DNA from: Thiobacillus sp.
Lineage (GTDB): Bacteria; Pseudomonadota; Gammaproteobacteria; Burkholderiales; Thiobacillaceae
Assembly (NCBI GenBank): GCA_030679915.1
Contig: JAUXRY010000034.1
Span: 62,001 to 126,000 of the forward strand
Length of the DNA: 64,000 bases
Reading direction: 5' to 3'
This document shows, one piece after another, positions 45,865 to 54,784 of the stretch (positions are counted from its first letter, which is position 1; each line of letters opens with the position of its first letter). The position numbers and the translations under genes were made by a program. Under the pieces are notes generated by a model. That model did no database searches, had not been told where the DNA came from, and saw nothing but the letters and a program-made list of their open reading frames with translations.

Positions 45865-47046
45865 ATGACAACACATTTGATGAATACTTATGCGCGGCAG
45901 CCTGTTGCTTTCGTGCGTGGCGAAGGCGCTTACCTGTGGGATGAATCCGGTAAGCGCTATCTGGACGCGGTCGCCGGCGTGGCCGTGAATGGCCTGGGCC
46001 ATGCCCACCCCAAGCTGGTTAAAGCCATCAGCGAACAGGCGGCGACCTTGATTCATACGTCCAACCTGTATCGCATACCCAAGCAGGAAGAACTGGCCGA
46101 CCGGCTATGCGCGCTGTCGGGCATGGACAAGGCCTTTTTCTGTAACTCGGGCTGTGAAGCCAACGAAGCGGCGATCAAGCTGGCGCGCCTGTATGGCCAT
46201 GGCAAGGGCATCGAAGTGCCGACCATCATCGTGATGGAGAAAGCGTTCCATGGCCGCACCATGGGCACCTTGACCGCTTCCGGCAGCCGCAAGATTCAGG
46301 CCGGGTTCGAACCCTTGTTGTCGGGTTTCGCACGGGTGCCGTTTGGTGATATCGAGGCCATTCGCCAGGTAGCAGAGCACAACAAGAGTGTGGTCGCCGT
46401 GCTGGTGGAAGTGGTGCAGGGCGAAGGCGGCATCAATGTGCTGCCTTCGGCGTACCTTGTCGAATTGCGGCAGATTTGTGATGCCCATGGCTGGCTGTTG
46501 ATGCTGGATGAAGTGCAGACCGGGATTGCTCGCACCGGCACCTGGTTCGGCTTTCAGCATTCCGGCGTGGTGCCGGACGTGATGGCGCTGGCCAAAGGTC
46601 TGGGTTCGGGGGTGCCGATTGGCGCCTGTCTGGCGCGCGGTGAAGCAGCCGAGGTGTTCAAGCCTGGCAGCCACGGGTCTACGTTCGGCGGTAACCCGCT
46701 AGCGTGTGCAACCGCGCTGGCAACGCTGGATGTGATCGAAGAAGAAAACTTGCTGGAGAATGTGCGCCTGCGTGGTGAAGCCATTCGCAGCGGTCTGCGG
46801 CAGGCACTGGCTAGTGTGCCGGGCGTGGTTGATATCCGTGGCGAGGGTCTGATGATCGGTATCGAGCTCGATCGCCCGTGTACTGAACTGGTGACCGTCG
46901 CACGGGACGCCGGGGTGCTGATCAATGTTACCGCCGACACGGTCATCCGGCTTGTCCCGCCCTTGATTTACGGTGAAGCCGAAGTCAATGTGCTGATCGC
47001 GGCTGTATCCGGCATGGTCAAAAATTATTTGCAGCAGGCGGCATGA
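45865..47046 (+). CDS. argD: Acetylornithine aminotransferase ArgD
   Basis: The start at ATG 45865 is supported by GAGGA at 45855-45859; a TTG at 45853 is the only longer option. The 393-residue class III PLP aminotransferase has MDKAFFCNSGCEANEAAIKLAR, LMLDEVQTGIARTG and the PLP lysine in ALAKGLGSGVPIGA. It converts N-acetylglutamate semialdehyde to N-acetylornithine. Its TGA overlaps argF's ATG. Confidence 0.93.
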   Translation: MTTHLMNTYARQPVAFVRGEGAYLWDESGKRYLDAVAGVAVNGLGHAHPKLVKAISEQAATLIHTSNLYRIPKQEELADRLCALSGMDKAFFCNSGCEANEAAIKLARLYGHGKGIEVPTIIVMEKAFHGRTMGTLTASGSRKIQAGFEPLLSGFARVPFGDIEAIRQVAEHNKSVVAVLVEVVQGEGGINVLPSAYLVELRQICDAHGWLLMLDEVQTGIARTGTWFGFQHSGVVPDVMALAKGLGSGVPIGACLARGEAAEVFKPGSHGSTFGGNPLACATALATLDVIEEENLLENVRLRGEAIRSGLRQALASVPGVVDIRGEGLMIGIELDRPCTELVTVARDAGVLINVTADTVIRLVPPLIYGEAEVNVLIAAVSGMVKNYLQQAA

Positions 47047-47963
47047 TGTTGAGACATTTTCTGCAATTCAAGGATCTGTCGCGTGCAGAGCTGCTTTACC
47101 TGTTCGAGCGTACGCGTGTCATCAAGACGCGCTTTAAGCGGTATCAGCCGTATCACCCGCTGACCGATCGCACGCTGGCGATGATTTTCGAGAAAAGCTC
47201 AACCCGCACCCGGTTGAGCTTCGAGGCTGGCATGCATCAGCTGGGCGGATCGGCCATTTATCTGAATACGCGCGATACCCAGCTGGGTCGCGGCGAACCG
47301 GTGGAAGATGCGGGCGAGGTGATCTCGCGGATGGTCGACATTGTGATGATCCGTACGTTTGAGCAGGACATCATCGAGCGTTTTGCTGCGCACTCGCGGG
47401 TGCCGGTGATCAACGGGCTGACCAATGAATACCATCCCTGCCAGATCCTGGCTGACATTTTCACCTTCATCGAGCATCACGGCTCGATCCAAGGCAAGTC
47501 AGTGTCGTGGATCGGTGACTCCAACAATATGTGCAACACCTGGCTGCAAGCGGCCGAAGTGCTTGATTTCAACGTGCATGTGTCGACTCCGCCCGGTTAT
47601 GAAGTCGAACCGGAACGTGCGGGCTTGTATGGAACCGATCACTTCGAGAGCTTTGTTGATCCGATGGACGCGTGTCGTGGCGCTGATCTGGTGACTACCG
47701 ACGTGTGGACCAGCATGGGTTGGGAAGCTGAAAACGAGGAGCGGATGAAAGACTTCGCCGACTGGCAGGTGGATGCCGAGATGATGGGTGTAGCGAAATC
47801 CGATGCGGTCTTCATGCATTGCTTGCCGGCACACCGTGGCGAGGAAGTCACCGCCGAAGTCATCGATGGTCCGCAGTCAGTCGTGTGGGATGAAGCCGAG
47901 AACCGTCTGCATGTGCAAAAAGCCCTCATGGAGTTTTTGCTACTCGGAAAAGTGGAAAGCTGA
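47043..47963 (+). CDS. argF: Ornithine carbamoyltransferase
   Basis: This 306-residue enzyme has FEKSSTRTRLSFE (carbamoyl-phosphate site), NEYHPCQILAD and the ornithine-specific HCLPAHRGEEV. It makes citrulline from ornithine. ATG 47043 overlaps argD's stop; a second ATG follows at 47046. A DUF2283 gene starts two bases after its stop. Confidence 0.95.
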   Translation: MMLRHFLQFKDLSRAELLYLFERTRVIKTRFKRYQPYHPLTDRTLAMIFEKSSTRTRLSFEAGMHQLGGSAIYLNTRDTQLGRGEPVEDAGEVISRMVDIVMIRTFEQDIIERFAAHSRVPVINGLTNEYHPCQILADIFTFIEHHGSIQGKSVSWIGDSNNMCNTWLQAAEVLDFNVHVSTPPGYEVEPERAGLYGTDHFESFVDPMDACRGADLVTTDVWTSMGWEAENEERMKDFADWQVDAEMMGVAKSDAVFMHCLPAHRGEEVTAEVIDGPQSVVWDEAENRLHVQKALMEFLLLGKVES

Positions 47964-47965
47964 AT

Positions 47966-48205
47966 ATGAATATTGCTTACTTCAAGGACATGGATTCGCT
48001 CTATGTTGAAATCAGTCCTGAAAGCCCGGCGCATCGGTGGGAAGCGCACGCGGGCATTGTTCTCAACATGTCAGCGGATGGCCGCGTCGTGGGCATCGAA
48101 ATCGAAAAAGCCAGCCAGGCCACCAATCTTGACATCTTGAAAGTCGGCGGCTTCCCCGGGCTGGTCGAAGTCATCGACACGAATACCTCTGGAACCACTC
48201 ACTGA
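47966..48205 (+). CDS. DUF2283 protein
   Basis: This 79-residue protein has the DUF2283 pattern: [12 protein letters not shown] near the start and [21 protein letters not shown] in the middle. It sits between argF (2-base gap) and argG (8-base gap), so it is translated within the arginine operon. The family is short and of unknown function, often near toxin-like or regulatory genes. Its place in an amino-acid operon is unusual. Confidence 0.8.
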   Translation: MNIAYFKDMDSLYVEISPESPAHRWEAHAGIVLNMSADGRVVGIEIEKASQATNLDILKVGGFPGLVEVIDTNTSGTTH

Positions 48206-48213
48206 GACACCCT

Positions 48214-49437
48214 ATGAGCGCTATTAAAAAAGTTGTGCTGGCCTATTCAGGCGGCCTTGATACCTCGGTTATTCTGAAATGGCTACAGGACACCTACGAA
48301 TGCGAGGTGGTGACATTTACCGCTGATCTGGGGCAGGGTGAAGAGCTGGAGCCGGCGCGTGCCAAGGCTTTGAAATTCGGTATCAAGCCGGAGCATATTT
48401 ATATCGATGATTTGCGCGAGGAGTTCGTTCGCGACTTCGTGTTTCCGATGTTCCGTGCCAATACCATTTATGAAGGCGAATACCTGCTGGGCACCTCGAT
48501 CGCGCGACCATTGATCGCCAAGCGCCTGATTGACATCGTCAACGAAACGGGTGCCGACGCCATTTGCCATGGCGCCACCGGAAAAGGCAACGACCAGGTC
48601 CGCTTCGAGCTCGGTGCGTATGCATTGAAGCCGGGCATCAAGGTCATCGCACCCTGGCGCGAATGGGACCTGCTGTCGCGCGAGAAGCTGCTGAGCTATG
48701 CCGAAACGCACGGCATTCCAATCGATATGAAGCATCGCCAGGGCGGATCGCCCTACAGCATGGACGCCAACCTGCTGCATATCTCGTTCGAAGGTCGCCA
48801 TCTGGAAGATCCCGATGCCGAGGCCGAGGAAGACATGTGGCGTTGGACCGTGTCGCCGGAAAATGCACCCGATGCATCCGAATATCTGACACTGGACTAC
48901 AAGCACGGCGATATCGTTGCGATCAACGGTGAAACCCTGCGCGCGCATGAAGTGCTCGCCAAACTGAATGAACTTGGCAGCAAGCACGGCATCGGTCGCC
49001 TCGACCTGGTGGAAAACCGCTACGTTGGCATGAAGGCACGCGGCTGCTATGAAACCCCCGGTGGCACCATCATGCTGAAGGCCCACCGTGCCATTGAGTC
49101 GATTACGCTGGACCGCGAGGCTGCGCACCTGAAAGACGATTTGATGCCGCGTTACGCGACCATGATTTACAACGGCTACTGGTGGAGCCCCGAGCGTTTG
49201 GCGCTGCAGGCCTTGATCGACAACACCCAGCAGCACGTCAACGGTACGGTGCGGCTCAAGCTGTACAAGGGCAACGTGATGGTGGTCGGTCGCAACTCGA
49301 AGACCGATTCCCTGTTCGACCCCACCATTGCCACATTCGAAGATGATGCCGGCGCGTACGATCAGATCGATGCCAACGGTTTCATCAAGCTCAACGCGCT
49401 GCGCCTGCGTATTGCTGCCAAGCGCAACGCCGGTTAA
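48214..49437 (+). CDS. argG: Argininosuccinate synthase
   Basis: This 407-residue enzyme has the N-type ATP-pyrophosphatase P-loop [16 protein letters not shown] and the family segments [14 protein letters not shown] and [18 protein letters not shown]. It joins citrulline and aspartate. It completes argD-argF-argG in one operon; argH is not visible. Confidence 0.96.
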   Translation: MSAIKKVVLAYSGGLDTSVILKWLQDTYECEVVTFTADLGQGEELEPARAKALKFGIKPEHIYIDDLREEFVRDFVFPMFRANTIYEGEYLLGTSIARPLIAKRLIDIVNETGADAICHGATGKGNDQVRFELGAYALKPGIKVIAPWREWDLLSREKLLSYAETHGIPIDMKHRQGGSPYSMDANLLHISFEGRHLEDPDAEAEEDMWRWTVSPENAPDASEYLTLDYKHGDIVAINGETLRAHEVLAKLNELGSKHGIGRLDLVENRYVGMKARGCYETPGGTIMLKAHRAIESITLDREAAHLKDDLMPRYATMIYNGYWWSPERLALQALIDNTQQHVNGTVRLKLYKGNVMVVGRNSKTDSLFDPTIATFEDDAGAYDQIDANGFIKLNALRLRIAAKRNAG

Positions 49438-49464
49438 GTCCAACTTCAGAGATCAAGGATCAGC

Positions 49465-49779
49465 ATGAGTCAGTTCAATAATGTGTCGGTAGTTTCCAAG
49501 GCCAACGTATATTTCGATGGCAAGTGCGTGTCGCACAGCATCACGCTTGAAGATGGCACCAAAAAATCGCTGGGAGTGATACTTCCGGCTACGCTGACTT
49601 TCAACGCGGGTGCACCGGAAATCATGGAATCTGTTGCCGGGTCGTGCCGGGTCAAGCAGGCAGGTGAAAGCGAATGGAAATCCTACAGCGCTGGAGAGTT
49701 TTTCAAGGTGCCGGCAAATTCCAGCTTCGATATCGAAGTGTCGGGTGAGCCCTATCATTACGTGTGTCATTACGGTTAG
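49465..49779 (+). CDS. ppnP: Pyrimidine/purine nucleoside phosphorylase PpnP (YaiE/UPF0345)
   Basis: This 104-residue cupin has [17 protein letters not shown], [23 protein letters not shown] core and PYHYVCHY at the end, matching YaiE/PpnP. The family phosphorolyses nucleosides. It is only 27 bases after argG and three bases before the BPH gene. Confidence 0.88.
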   Translation: MSQFNNVSVVSKANVYFDGKCVSHSITLEDGTKKSLGVILPATLTFNAGAPEIMESVAGSCRVKQAGESEWKSYSAGEFFKVPANSSFDIEVSGEPYHYVCHYG

Positions 49780-49782
49780 GCA

Positions 49783-50358
49783 ATGACTACTGTCACGGTC
49801 GTCAAGAAGGATGGGCGCATCGCGATTGCCGCCGATACGCTGACGAAGTGGGGCGGTGGTAAGGAGTCAGCCGCCTACGTGACTAACCATGAAAAGATCA
49901 TTCGCGTGGGCGACAGTTTTGTGGCAATTACGGGGTCAGCGACGTTCAAACTGATTCTGGCAGACTATTTCGAGAATCTGGAATCCGTCCCTGAATTCAG
50001 CACCGCGCCAGAAATTTTCCGGGTGTGGAATCAGATGCATGCCGTGCTGAAAGATCAGTACTACCTGCAAACCGGCGAAGACAAGGAAGAGGATCTCGAG
50101 TCAACGCGAATGGATGTACTGATCGCCAACGCGCATGGCATTTTCGGCGTTGCGGCGCATCGTACGGTGCAGGAGTTTTCGCGCTTTTATGCGTATGGGA
50201 GTGGGAGCCCCTATGCGCTGGGTGCGATGTATGCGGCCTATCGAGCCCCTTCGCTTGACGCTGATGCCGTGGCGCGCCTGGGGGTGGCAGCCGCCGCCGA
50301 GTTTCACGATGAAACCGGGTTGCCCATTCAATCATTTGTGATGGACTTAGAGGAGTAA
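49783..50358 (+). CDS. bph: Betaproteobacterial proteasome homologue (BPH), Ntn-hydrolase
   Basis: This 191-residue protein starts [21 protein letters not shown]. Removal of Met exposes Thr1; Asp17 is in place, and Lys in TNHEKI (mature residue 37) corresponds to HslV Lys33 with a short insertion, so the Thr1-Asp17-Lys triad is complete. GxAxFK and [15 protein letters not shown] match the proteasome beta/HslV fold. This agrees with BPH, described from Thiobacillus and Cupriavidus as a double-ring tetradecamer. No hslU-like or other ATPase is adjacent. It is five bases upstream of yajQ. Confidence 0.8.
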   Translation: MTTVTVVKKDGRIAIAADTLTKWGGGKESAAYVTNHEKIIRVGDSFVAITGSATFKLILADYFENLESVPEFSTAPEIFRVWNQMHAVLKDQYYLQTGEDKEEDLESTRMDVLIANAHGIFGVAAHRTVQEFSRFYAYGSGSPYALGAMYAAYRAPSLDADAVARLGVAAAAEFHDETGLPIQSFVMDLEE

Positions 50359-50362
50359 CACC

Positions 50363-50848
50363 GTGCCGAGTTTTGACATCGTATCCGAGGTCGACAAGCA
50401 GGAAGTCCGCAATGCGGTCGATCAGGTCAACAAGGAAGCCTCCACGCGTTTCGATTTCAAGGGTTCAGACGCGCGCGTCGAGCAGGCTGAGTATGTGTTG
50501 ACGGTTCATGCCGACACCGAATTTCAGCTTGACCAGGTGCAGGACATCCTGGCGCAGAAGCTTGCCAAGCGCAGCGTCGATGTGAAATGCCTGGATGTCG
50601 GTGAGGTCGAGAAGGTCTCAGGCAACAAGGTCAAACGCAGCGTGACGGTGAAAACCGGCGTGGAAATCGAACTGGCCAAAAAAATAGTCAAATGCATCAA
50701 GGATAGCAAGATCAAAGTGCAAGCCAGCATTCAAGGCGATACCGTGCGAGTGTCGGGTGCCAAGCGCGATCTGCTGCAAGACACCATCGCGCTGGTGCGC
50801 AAGAGTATTACTGATTTCCCGCTGCAGTATCAAAATTTCCGCGACTGA
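50363..50848 (+). CDS. yajQ: YajQ-family nucleotide (c-di-GMP)-binding protein
   Basis: This 161-residue protein with a GTG start begins [20 protein letters not shown] and contains DFKGSD and [12 protein letters not shown], all standard for YajQ. Family members bind cyclic di-GMP or nucleic acid and modulate transcription. It follows the BPH gene by four bases. Confidence 0.92.
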   Translation: MPSFDIVSEVDKQEVRNAVDQVNKEASTRFDFKGSDARVEQAEYVLTVHADTEFQLDQVQDILAQKLAKRSVDVKCLDVGEVEKVSGNKVKRSVTVKTGVEIELAKKIVKCIKDSKIKVQASIQGDTVRVSGAKRDLLQDTIALVRKSITDFPLQYQNFRD

Positions 50849-50863
50849 ATGACGGAGACGAAT

Positions 50864-51409
50864 ATGGCCACGGTTCTGGTTCCCCTGGCGGATGGATGCG
50901 AAGAAATTGAAGCCGTCACGATCATCGATCTGCTGCGCCGCGCGGGAATTGAAGTGGTGGTGGCAGGGCTCAAGGCAGGCATCGTCACGGCCAGTCGCGG
51001 CGTCCAGCTGGTTCCCGATGTCACGCTGGATGTGGCGTTGCAGCATGATTACGACATGGTGGTACTGCCGGGCGGAATGCCTGGTGCGGCGAATTTGAAA
51101 GCCGATGCTCGTATTGTTGCGCTGCTGAAAAAAATGGCGGCTGCCGGTCAATACACCGCCGCCATTTGTGCGGCGCCTATGGTGCTGGCGGAAGCCGGAT
51201 TGCTCGACGGCAAACAGGCGACCAGCTACCCCGGCTTCCTCGAAGCGATACCGGGCGTGACGCTGAGTACTGCGGCCGTGGTGCAGGATGGAAACGTGTT
51301 GACCTCACGCGGTCCGGGCACGGCGATGGACTTTGCGTTGGCGCTGATAGCGGTGTTGAGCGGAGCCGACAAACGTCAGCAGGTTGAATCTGCATTGCTC
51401 AGGTCCTGA
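50864..51409 (+). CDS. DJ-1/PfpI-family protein (YajL-like)
   Basis: ATG 50864 has GGAG seven bases upstream; the ATG at 50849 overlaps the yajQ stop and is less likely. The 181-residue protein has VLVPLADGCEEIEAVTIIDLLRRAG and the nucleophile elbow AICAAPMVL, with the reactive Cys and the Glu of EE near residue 15. Such proteins are thought to act as oxidative-stress chaperones or glyoxalase/deglycases. It continues the operon from yajQ. Confidence 0.88.
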   Translation: MATVLVPLADGCEEIEAVTIIDLLRRAGIEVVVAGLKAGIVTASRGVQLVPDVTLDVALQHDYDMVVLPGGMPGAANLKADARIVALLKKMAAAGQYTAAICAAPMVLAEAGLLDGKQATSYPGFLEAIPGVTLSTAAVVQDGNVLTSRGPGTAMDFALALIAVLSGADKRQQVESALLRS

Positions 51410-51487
51410 GGGATAAGTCTCCCATCGTGAGATGGGCAAGCTTTGGTTATCATTACATTACACAACAAGCTAAACCCGGAGAACCCT

Positions 51488-51922
51488 ATGCAGATTCGAG
51501 AAATCCTTACCCACAAGAGTGCCGAAATTCATAGCATTGCGCCAACCGATACGGTAGCAAGTGCGGTCGCAAAGCTGGTGGGATTGGGCGTCGGTTCACT
51601 GGTGGTGTTGAAAGACGGCGAAATGGTGGGCTTGTTGACCGAGCGCGATGTCGTACAAGGGATGCACAAGCAAGGCGTCGACCTCAAGGATGCCGAAGTC
51701 AGAACCATCATGGTGGCCGAGCCCGTGGTCGCCAGTGCCGATGACTCGGTTGACTACGCGCGTGACGTGATGACCAAGTCGCATATCGGCCATCTGCCGA
51801 TTCTGGACGGCGACAAGCTGTACGGCATTATTTCTTTCCATGATGTGGCGCGGGCCAGCCTCAAGGAAGCGAAGTTTGAAAACAGCCTGTTAAAACGCTA
51901 TATCAAGCACTGGCCCGAATAA
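51488..51922 (+). CDS. CBS-pair domain protein
   Basis: The start at ATG 51488 has GGAG at 51479-51482; an in-frame ATG at 51443 extends it by 15 non-conserved residues. The 144 residues are two CBS motifs: first VASAVAKLVGLGVGSLVVLKDGEMVGLLTERDVV, then YARDVMTKSHIGHLPILDGDKLYGIISFHDV. Stand-alone CBS pairs bind adenine nucleotides. It converges with the DsrE gene at 51938. Confidence 0.88.
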   Translation: MQIREILTHKSAEIHSIAPTDTVASAVAKLVGLGVGSLVVLKDGEMVGLLTERDVVQGMHKQGVDLKDAEVRTIMVAEPVVASADDSVDYARDVMTKSHIGHLPILDGDKLYGIISFHDVARASLKEAKFENSLLKRYIKHWPE

Positions 51923-51937
51923 GACAACCTTCGAAAT

Positions 51938-52441
51938 CTAGCGGATAGCCTCGATGTTGATTTTCTTGTCGAGTATCTGCGGGATGATCAACGCATAACC
52001 TTGTTGTTGCCAGTGCGCCAATTCGGTGATGGCGTTGGGCACAACCTCAATGAAGTCCTGAAAGTCTTTCACCGCATAGCCGTAATCTTCGGCAGCTTGT
52101 CCGCATACCTTGAACGTCACGCCCAGGTCCGCGTAATAGCGCATGCGATCGACCACTTCCTGGTACTTCGCTTCGTTTTTCTTCGCCACGGTCACGATTT
52201 CAGTGCCGTGTATCACGATGATGATTTTCTGGTCTTCCGGCGAGTAATTGTAGGGCGCTGCGAGTAACGGGTTAATCAAAGAGCGCACCCAATATAATGC
52301 GCTGCCGATTTTTTGCGGGTCGTCGAAGTAGAACTCGAACATGACTTTGGCGGGCGCATAAGGGGTGGCCACCCATTTCCCGCTTGCCTGTGCTGGAGCA
52401 AGCACACCGAGCCATAACACCATCAACAGAATAAGCTTCAT
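51938..52441 (-). CDS. Secreted DsrE-fold protein (DsrE family 1)
   Basis: ATG 52441 is preceded by a perfect AAGGAGAAAG site, so the longer open frame is rejected. The 167-residue protein has a signal peptide ending AQASGKW and a DsrE/F-like domain: KVMFEFYFDDPQKIGSAL, IIIVIHGTEIV and a single Cys113 in TFKVCGQAAEDYG. It is the first of three periplasmic DsrE-fold proteins in 5 kb. DsrE relatives handle sulfur or persulfide groups, but a catalytic role is not shown here. Confidence 0.78.
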   Translation of the reverse strand: MKLILLMVLWLGVLAPAQASGKWVATPYAPAKVMFEFYFDDPQKIGSALYWVRSLINPLLAAPYNYSPEDQKIIIVIHGTEIVTVAKKNEAKYQEVVDRMRYYADLGVTFKVCGQAAEDYGYAVKDFQDFIEVVPNAITELAHWQQQGYALIIPQILDKKINIEAIR

Positions 52442-52475
52442 GGCTTTCTCCTTGGAATGCCTGTTTGCCCCTCTT

Positions 52476-53354
52476 TTATAGGCGTTGTGCCGCGTTTTGC
52501 TGCAGGCGTCGCAAGATCTGGAACAGCTTGAGCCGGGAGGCGTCGACCTCGCCCGCAGCGACCGCCTCATGAAGTCGGCATCCTGGCTCTGTTTCATGCT
52601 TGCAGTCGCGAAAGCGGCAGTGCCCCAGATAAGGACGGAAGTCGATAAAAGCATTTGCCAGCGCGTGGCCATCCATGTGTTGCAGCGCAAATTCCTGCAA
52701 CCCCGGGGAGTCAATCACTGAGGACTCGGCATCCAGCCGGTGCAGACGGGTGTGGGTCGTGGTATGGCGGCCACTGTCGAGGGCTTCGGAGTACTCGGCC
52801 GTTCTTACCCCGGCCAGGGGGAACATGGCATTGATCAGTGTCGACTTGCCCATTCCCGATTGCCCAATAAGCAACGTGGTGTGGCCGTGTAAAGCCGGCC
52901 GTAACGGCTCCACGTCGGTTAGCGCAGACAGGGTCAGTAATGGATAGCCAATGCGCGTGAGCAGACCCAGGCGGTCGAGCGCGGGCGGGGTTTCGGGCAA
53001 GTCGGTTTTATTGAGAATGATCAGACTGATGATGTCCTGGTCTTCGGCGGCCAGAACGCAGCGTTGCACCAGTTCCATCGAAAAACTTGGGCGTGCTGCC
53101 ACCACCACAGCCAGTTGGGTGACGTTGGCGGCGATCGCTTTGGACTTGAACGCATCGGAACGGTAGAGCAGGCTGGTGCGGGGTAATACCGCCTCGATTA
53201 CGCCCGCATCGCCATCCTGCCGAATCTCAACCTGGTCACCGCACACCACGCGCAGGTGACGACCTTTGACCTGGCAGGGCAATTCGCCAGTGGCGGTCTC
53301 AACAATAAAGCGGCGGCTGAATGCAGCAATTACCCGTCCGGTCAGGGCGGTCAT
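52476..53354 (-). CDS. rsgA: Ribosome small subunit-dependent GTPase RsgA
   Basis: This 292-residue circularly permuted GTPase has ILNKTDLPE (G4) before the P-loop GQSGMGKSTLINAM (G1), then GRHTTTHTRLH (G2) and the C-terminal zinc knuckle GHCRFRDCKHETEPGC. It acts in 30S maturation. It lies just downstream of the frameshifted phhB gene. Confidence 0.93.
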   Translation of the reverse strand: MTALTGRVIAAFSRRFIVETATGELPCQVKGRHLRVVCGDQVEIRQDGDAGVIEAVLPRTSLLYRSDAFKSKAIAANVTQLAVVVAARPSFSMELVQRCVLAAEDQDIISLIILNKTDLPETPPALDRLGLLTRIGYPLLTLSALTDVEPLRPALHGHTTLLIGQSGMGKSTLINAMFPLAGVRTAEYSEALDSGRHTTTHTRLHRLDAESSVIDSPGLQEFALQHMDGHALANAFIDFRPYLGHCRFRDCKHETEPGCRLHEAVAAGEVDASRLKLFQILRRLQQNAAQRL

Positions 53355-53357
53355 GCC

Positions 53358-53698
53358 TTAGGATTCAAGCAACATGTCGACCTTGGCTGCACAGATGAAA
53401 TCGTTTTCAGACAAGCCACCTACGGTATGCGTCCAGTATCCACCTGGCAGGTGTTGTAGCCTACTGTAATGCTGGGGTGGTGATCTTCGCGGTGCGACAG
53501 CCACATCACCGCGTTGGTGAATGCCTGGGCCTGGTAGTGATTCTTGAACTTGTATTCCTTGATAATTTTCTTGCCATCGCGTTGCCAGCCGGCCAGCCCT
53601 TTCAGTAATGCCTCCACCTGCGCATCCGACAGGGGTTCAACACTGCTTTCGATATGTGAGCATTTCTTCTGGACAAGTTCTTTAGCTACGTTGGACAT
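53358..53698 (-). pseudogene. phhB: Frameshifted 4a-hydroxytetrahydrobiopterin dehydratase (PCD/PhhB)
   Basis: The 5' frame gives 92 residues with the catalytic HHP of the PCD family ([16 protein letters not shown]), but stops at 53420 with the foreign tail CQVDTGRIP. Another frame of the same strand, from about 53435 down to 53358, continues with the normal family ending: [19 protein letters not shown] single missing base near 53435-53440 would join them into a protein of about 113 residues. Either the gene is broken or the base was lost in sequencing. PhhB recycles the pterin cofactor of aromatic hydroxylases. Confidence 0.8.
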
Positions 53699-53707
53699 GA
53701 CGCGGCC

Positions 53708-54016
53708 TTACTTAAACTTGTAATACTGTTGATTGAGGAAGGCTGCCACATGCGCTTCGTCTTCGGGGAACCAGCCGGCGCCCGTATTGGCATTGCAACC
53801 GGAAATGCGTGCGGCGAGTTGTTGCGCCGTTTTGGTTTTATGGTCTGCGCGCGTATACATCTTGCTGCCGTCCCCCCCGAACATGCCCACGTGGCAGCTG
53901 GTACAGGATTTGTCATGCAAGGCTTTACCCTTGGCGGGGTCGCCTTTTTCAAAAGGGGCGGCATGGACGCCGCCAGCAAGCAGGGCGCTAAAAACGAGGG
54001 TGAACACGGTTTTCAT
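53708..54016 (-). CDS. Small periplasmic c-type cytochrome
   Basis: This 102-residue protein has a signal peptide (MKTVFTLVFSALLAGGVHA) and one heme c site CTSCH at about residues 38-42, followed by GDGSKMYTRADHK, which could supply a Met or Lys heme ligand. The C-terminal FPEDEAHVAAFLNQQYYKFK is typical of a betaproteobacterial monoheme cytochrome family. It is next to phhB and the DsrE/sigma region, and would be a periplasmic electron carrier. Confidence 0.85.
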   Translation of the reverse strand: MKTVFTLVFSALLAGGVHAAPFEKGDPAKGKALHDKSCTSCHVGMFGGDGSKMYTRADHKTKTAQQLAARISGCNANTGAGWFPEDEAHVAAFLNQQYYKFK

Positions 54017-54132
54017 TCATGGCTCCTTTAATCTGGATTATCTGTGCATTATCGTCACAGGAAGGCAATTGCGCCAGTTTTACAAGCCGTCTGTGCGAAA
54101 ATGACTGGCTGTTTTCTTGAAGGAATGCTGAT

Positions 54133-54681
54133 ATGGCTTTGAATCCAACACATCTGCTTTGGCTGGACATGGAAATGACCGGCTTGTCGCCCGAAACGGA
54201 TCGCATTATCGAAGTGGCTATCGTCGTCACTGACGCCGATCTCAATACCGTGGCAGAAGGCCCGGTGCTGGTGGTGCATCAGTCAGACGAAGTGATGAAT
54301 GCCATGGATAACTGGAACAAGGGAACCCACGGCAAATCGGGGCTGATCGATCGCGTCAAGGCCTCGCAGCTGAACGAAGCCGAAGCCGAGGCGCAAATGC
54401 TGGAGTTTGTAAAACAGCACGTTGCGGCCAAAGTGTCGCCCATGTGTGGTAATTCAATTTGCCAGGATCGGCGTTTCATGGCGCGTTCCATGCCGCAATT
54501 GGAAGCATTCTTCCATTATCGCAATCTGGATGTCAGCACCTTGAAGGAGCTGGCCAAGCGTTGGCGGCCGGGATTGTCTGAAGGGTTCAAAAAGTCCAAC
54601 AAGCATGAGGCGCTGGCGGATATATATGAATCGATCGATGAACTCAAATATTATCGAGAACACTTCATCCGCAACGAATAG
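54133..54681 (+). CDS. orn: Oligoribonuclease
   Basis: This 182-residue DEDDh exonuclease has [22 protein letters not shown] (first acidic pair) and [22 protein letters not shown] (late His/Asp). It degrades short RNA oligomers and linear pGpG from c-di-GMP turnover. The start ATG 54133 follows AAGGAATG. A terminator is at 54695. Confidence 0.94.
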   Translation: MALNPTHLLWLDMEMTGLSPETDRIIEVAIVVTDADLNTVAEGPVLVVHQSDEVMNAMDNWNKGTHGKSGLIDRVKASQLNEAEAEAQMLEFVKQHVAAKVSPMCGNSICQDRRFMARSMPQLEAFFHYRNLDVSTLKELAKRWRPGLSEGFKKSNKHEALADIYESIDELKYYREHFIRNE

Positions 54682-54694
54682 CGCGTAAGCATGA

Positions 54695-54725
54695 AAAAAT
54701 CCGACCCTTTTGAGGTCGGATTTTT
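54695..54725. terminator. Rho-independent terminator after orn
   Basis: Stem AAAAATCCGACC (54695-54706) pairs with GGTCGGATTTTT (54714-54725) around a seven-base loop. The DsrE gene converges from the other side. Confidence 0.88.
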
Positions 54726-54784
54726 GTATTGCGCATCAGTGCCTGTGACGACACTACGATTTTAAAGTCGCAGTGGATCTATCC

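Noticed and set aside
48283-49443. Long antisense frame (386 codons) opposite argG
   Set aside because: It lies entirely within argG, which has full family motifs; the antisense product shows no domain and is a by-product of high-GC codon structure.
52442-52714. 91-codon N-terminal extension of the DsrE gene
   Set aside because: It overlaps rsgA, and the internal ATG 52441 has a perfect ribosome site followed by a signal peptide.
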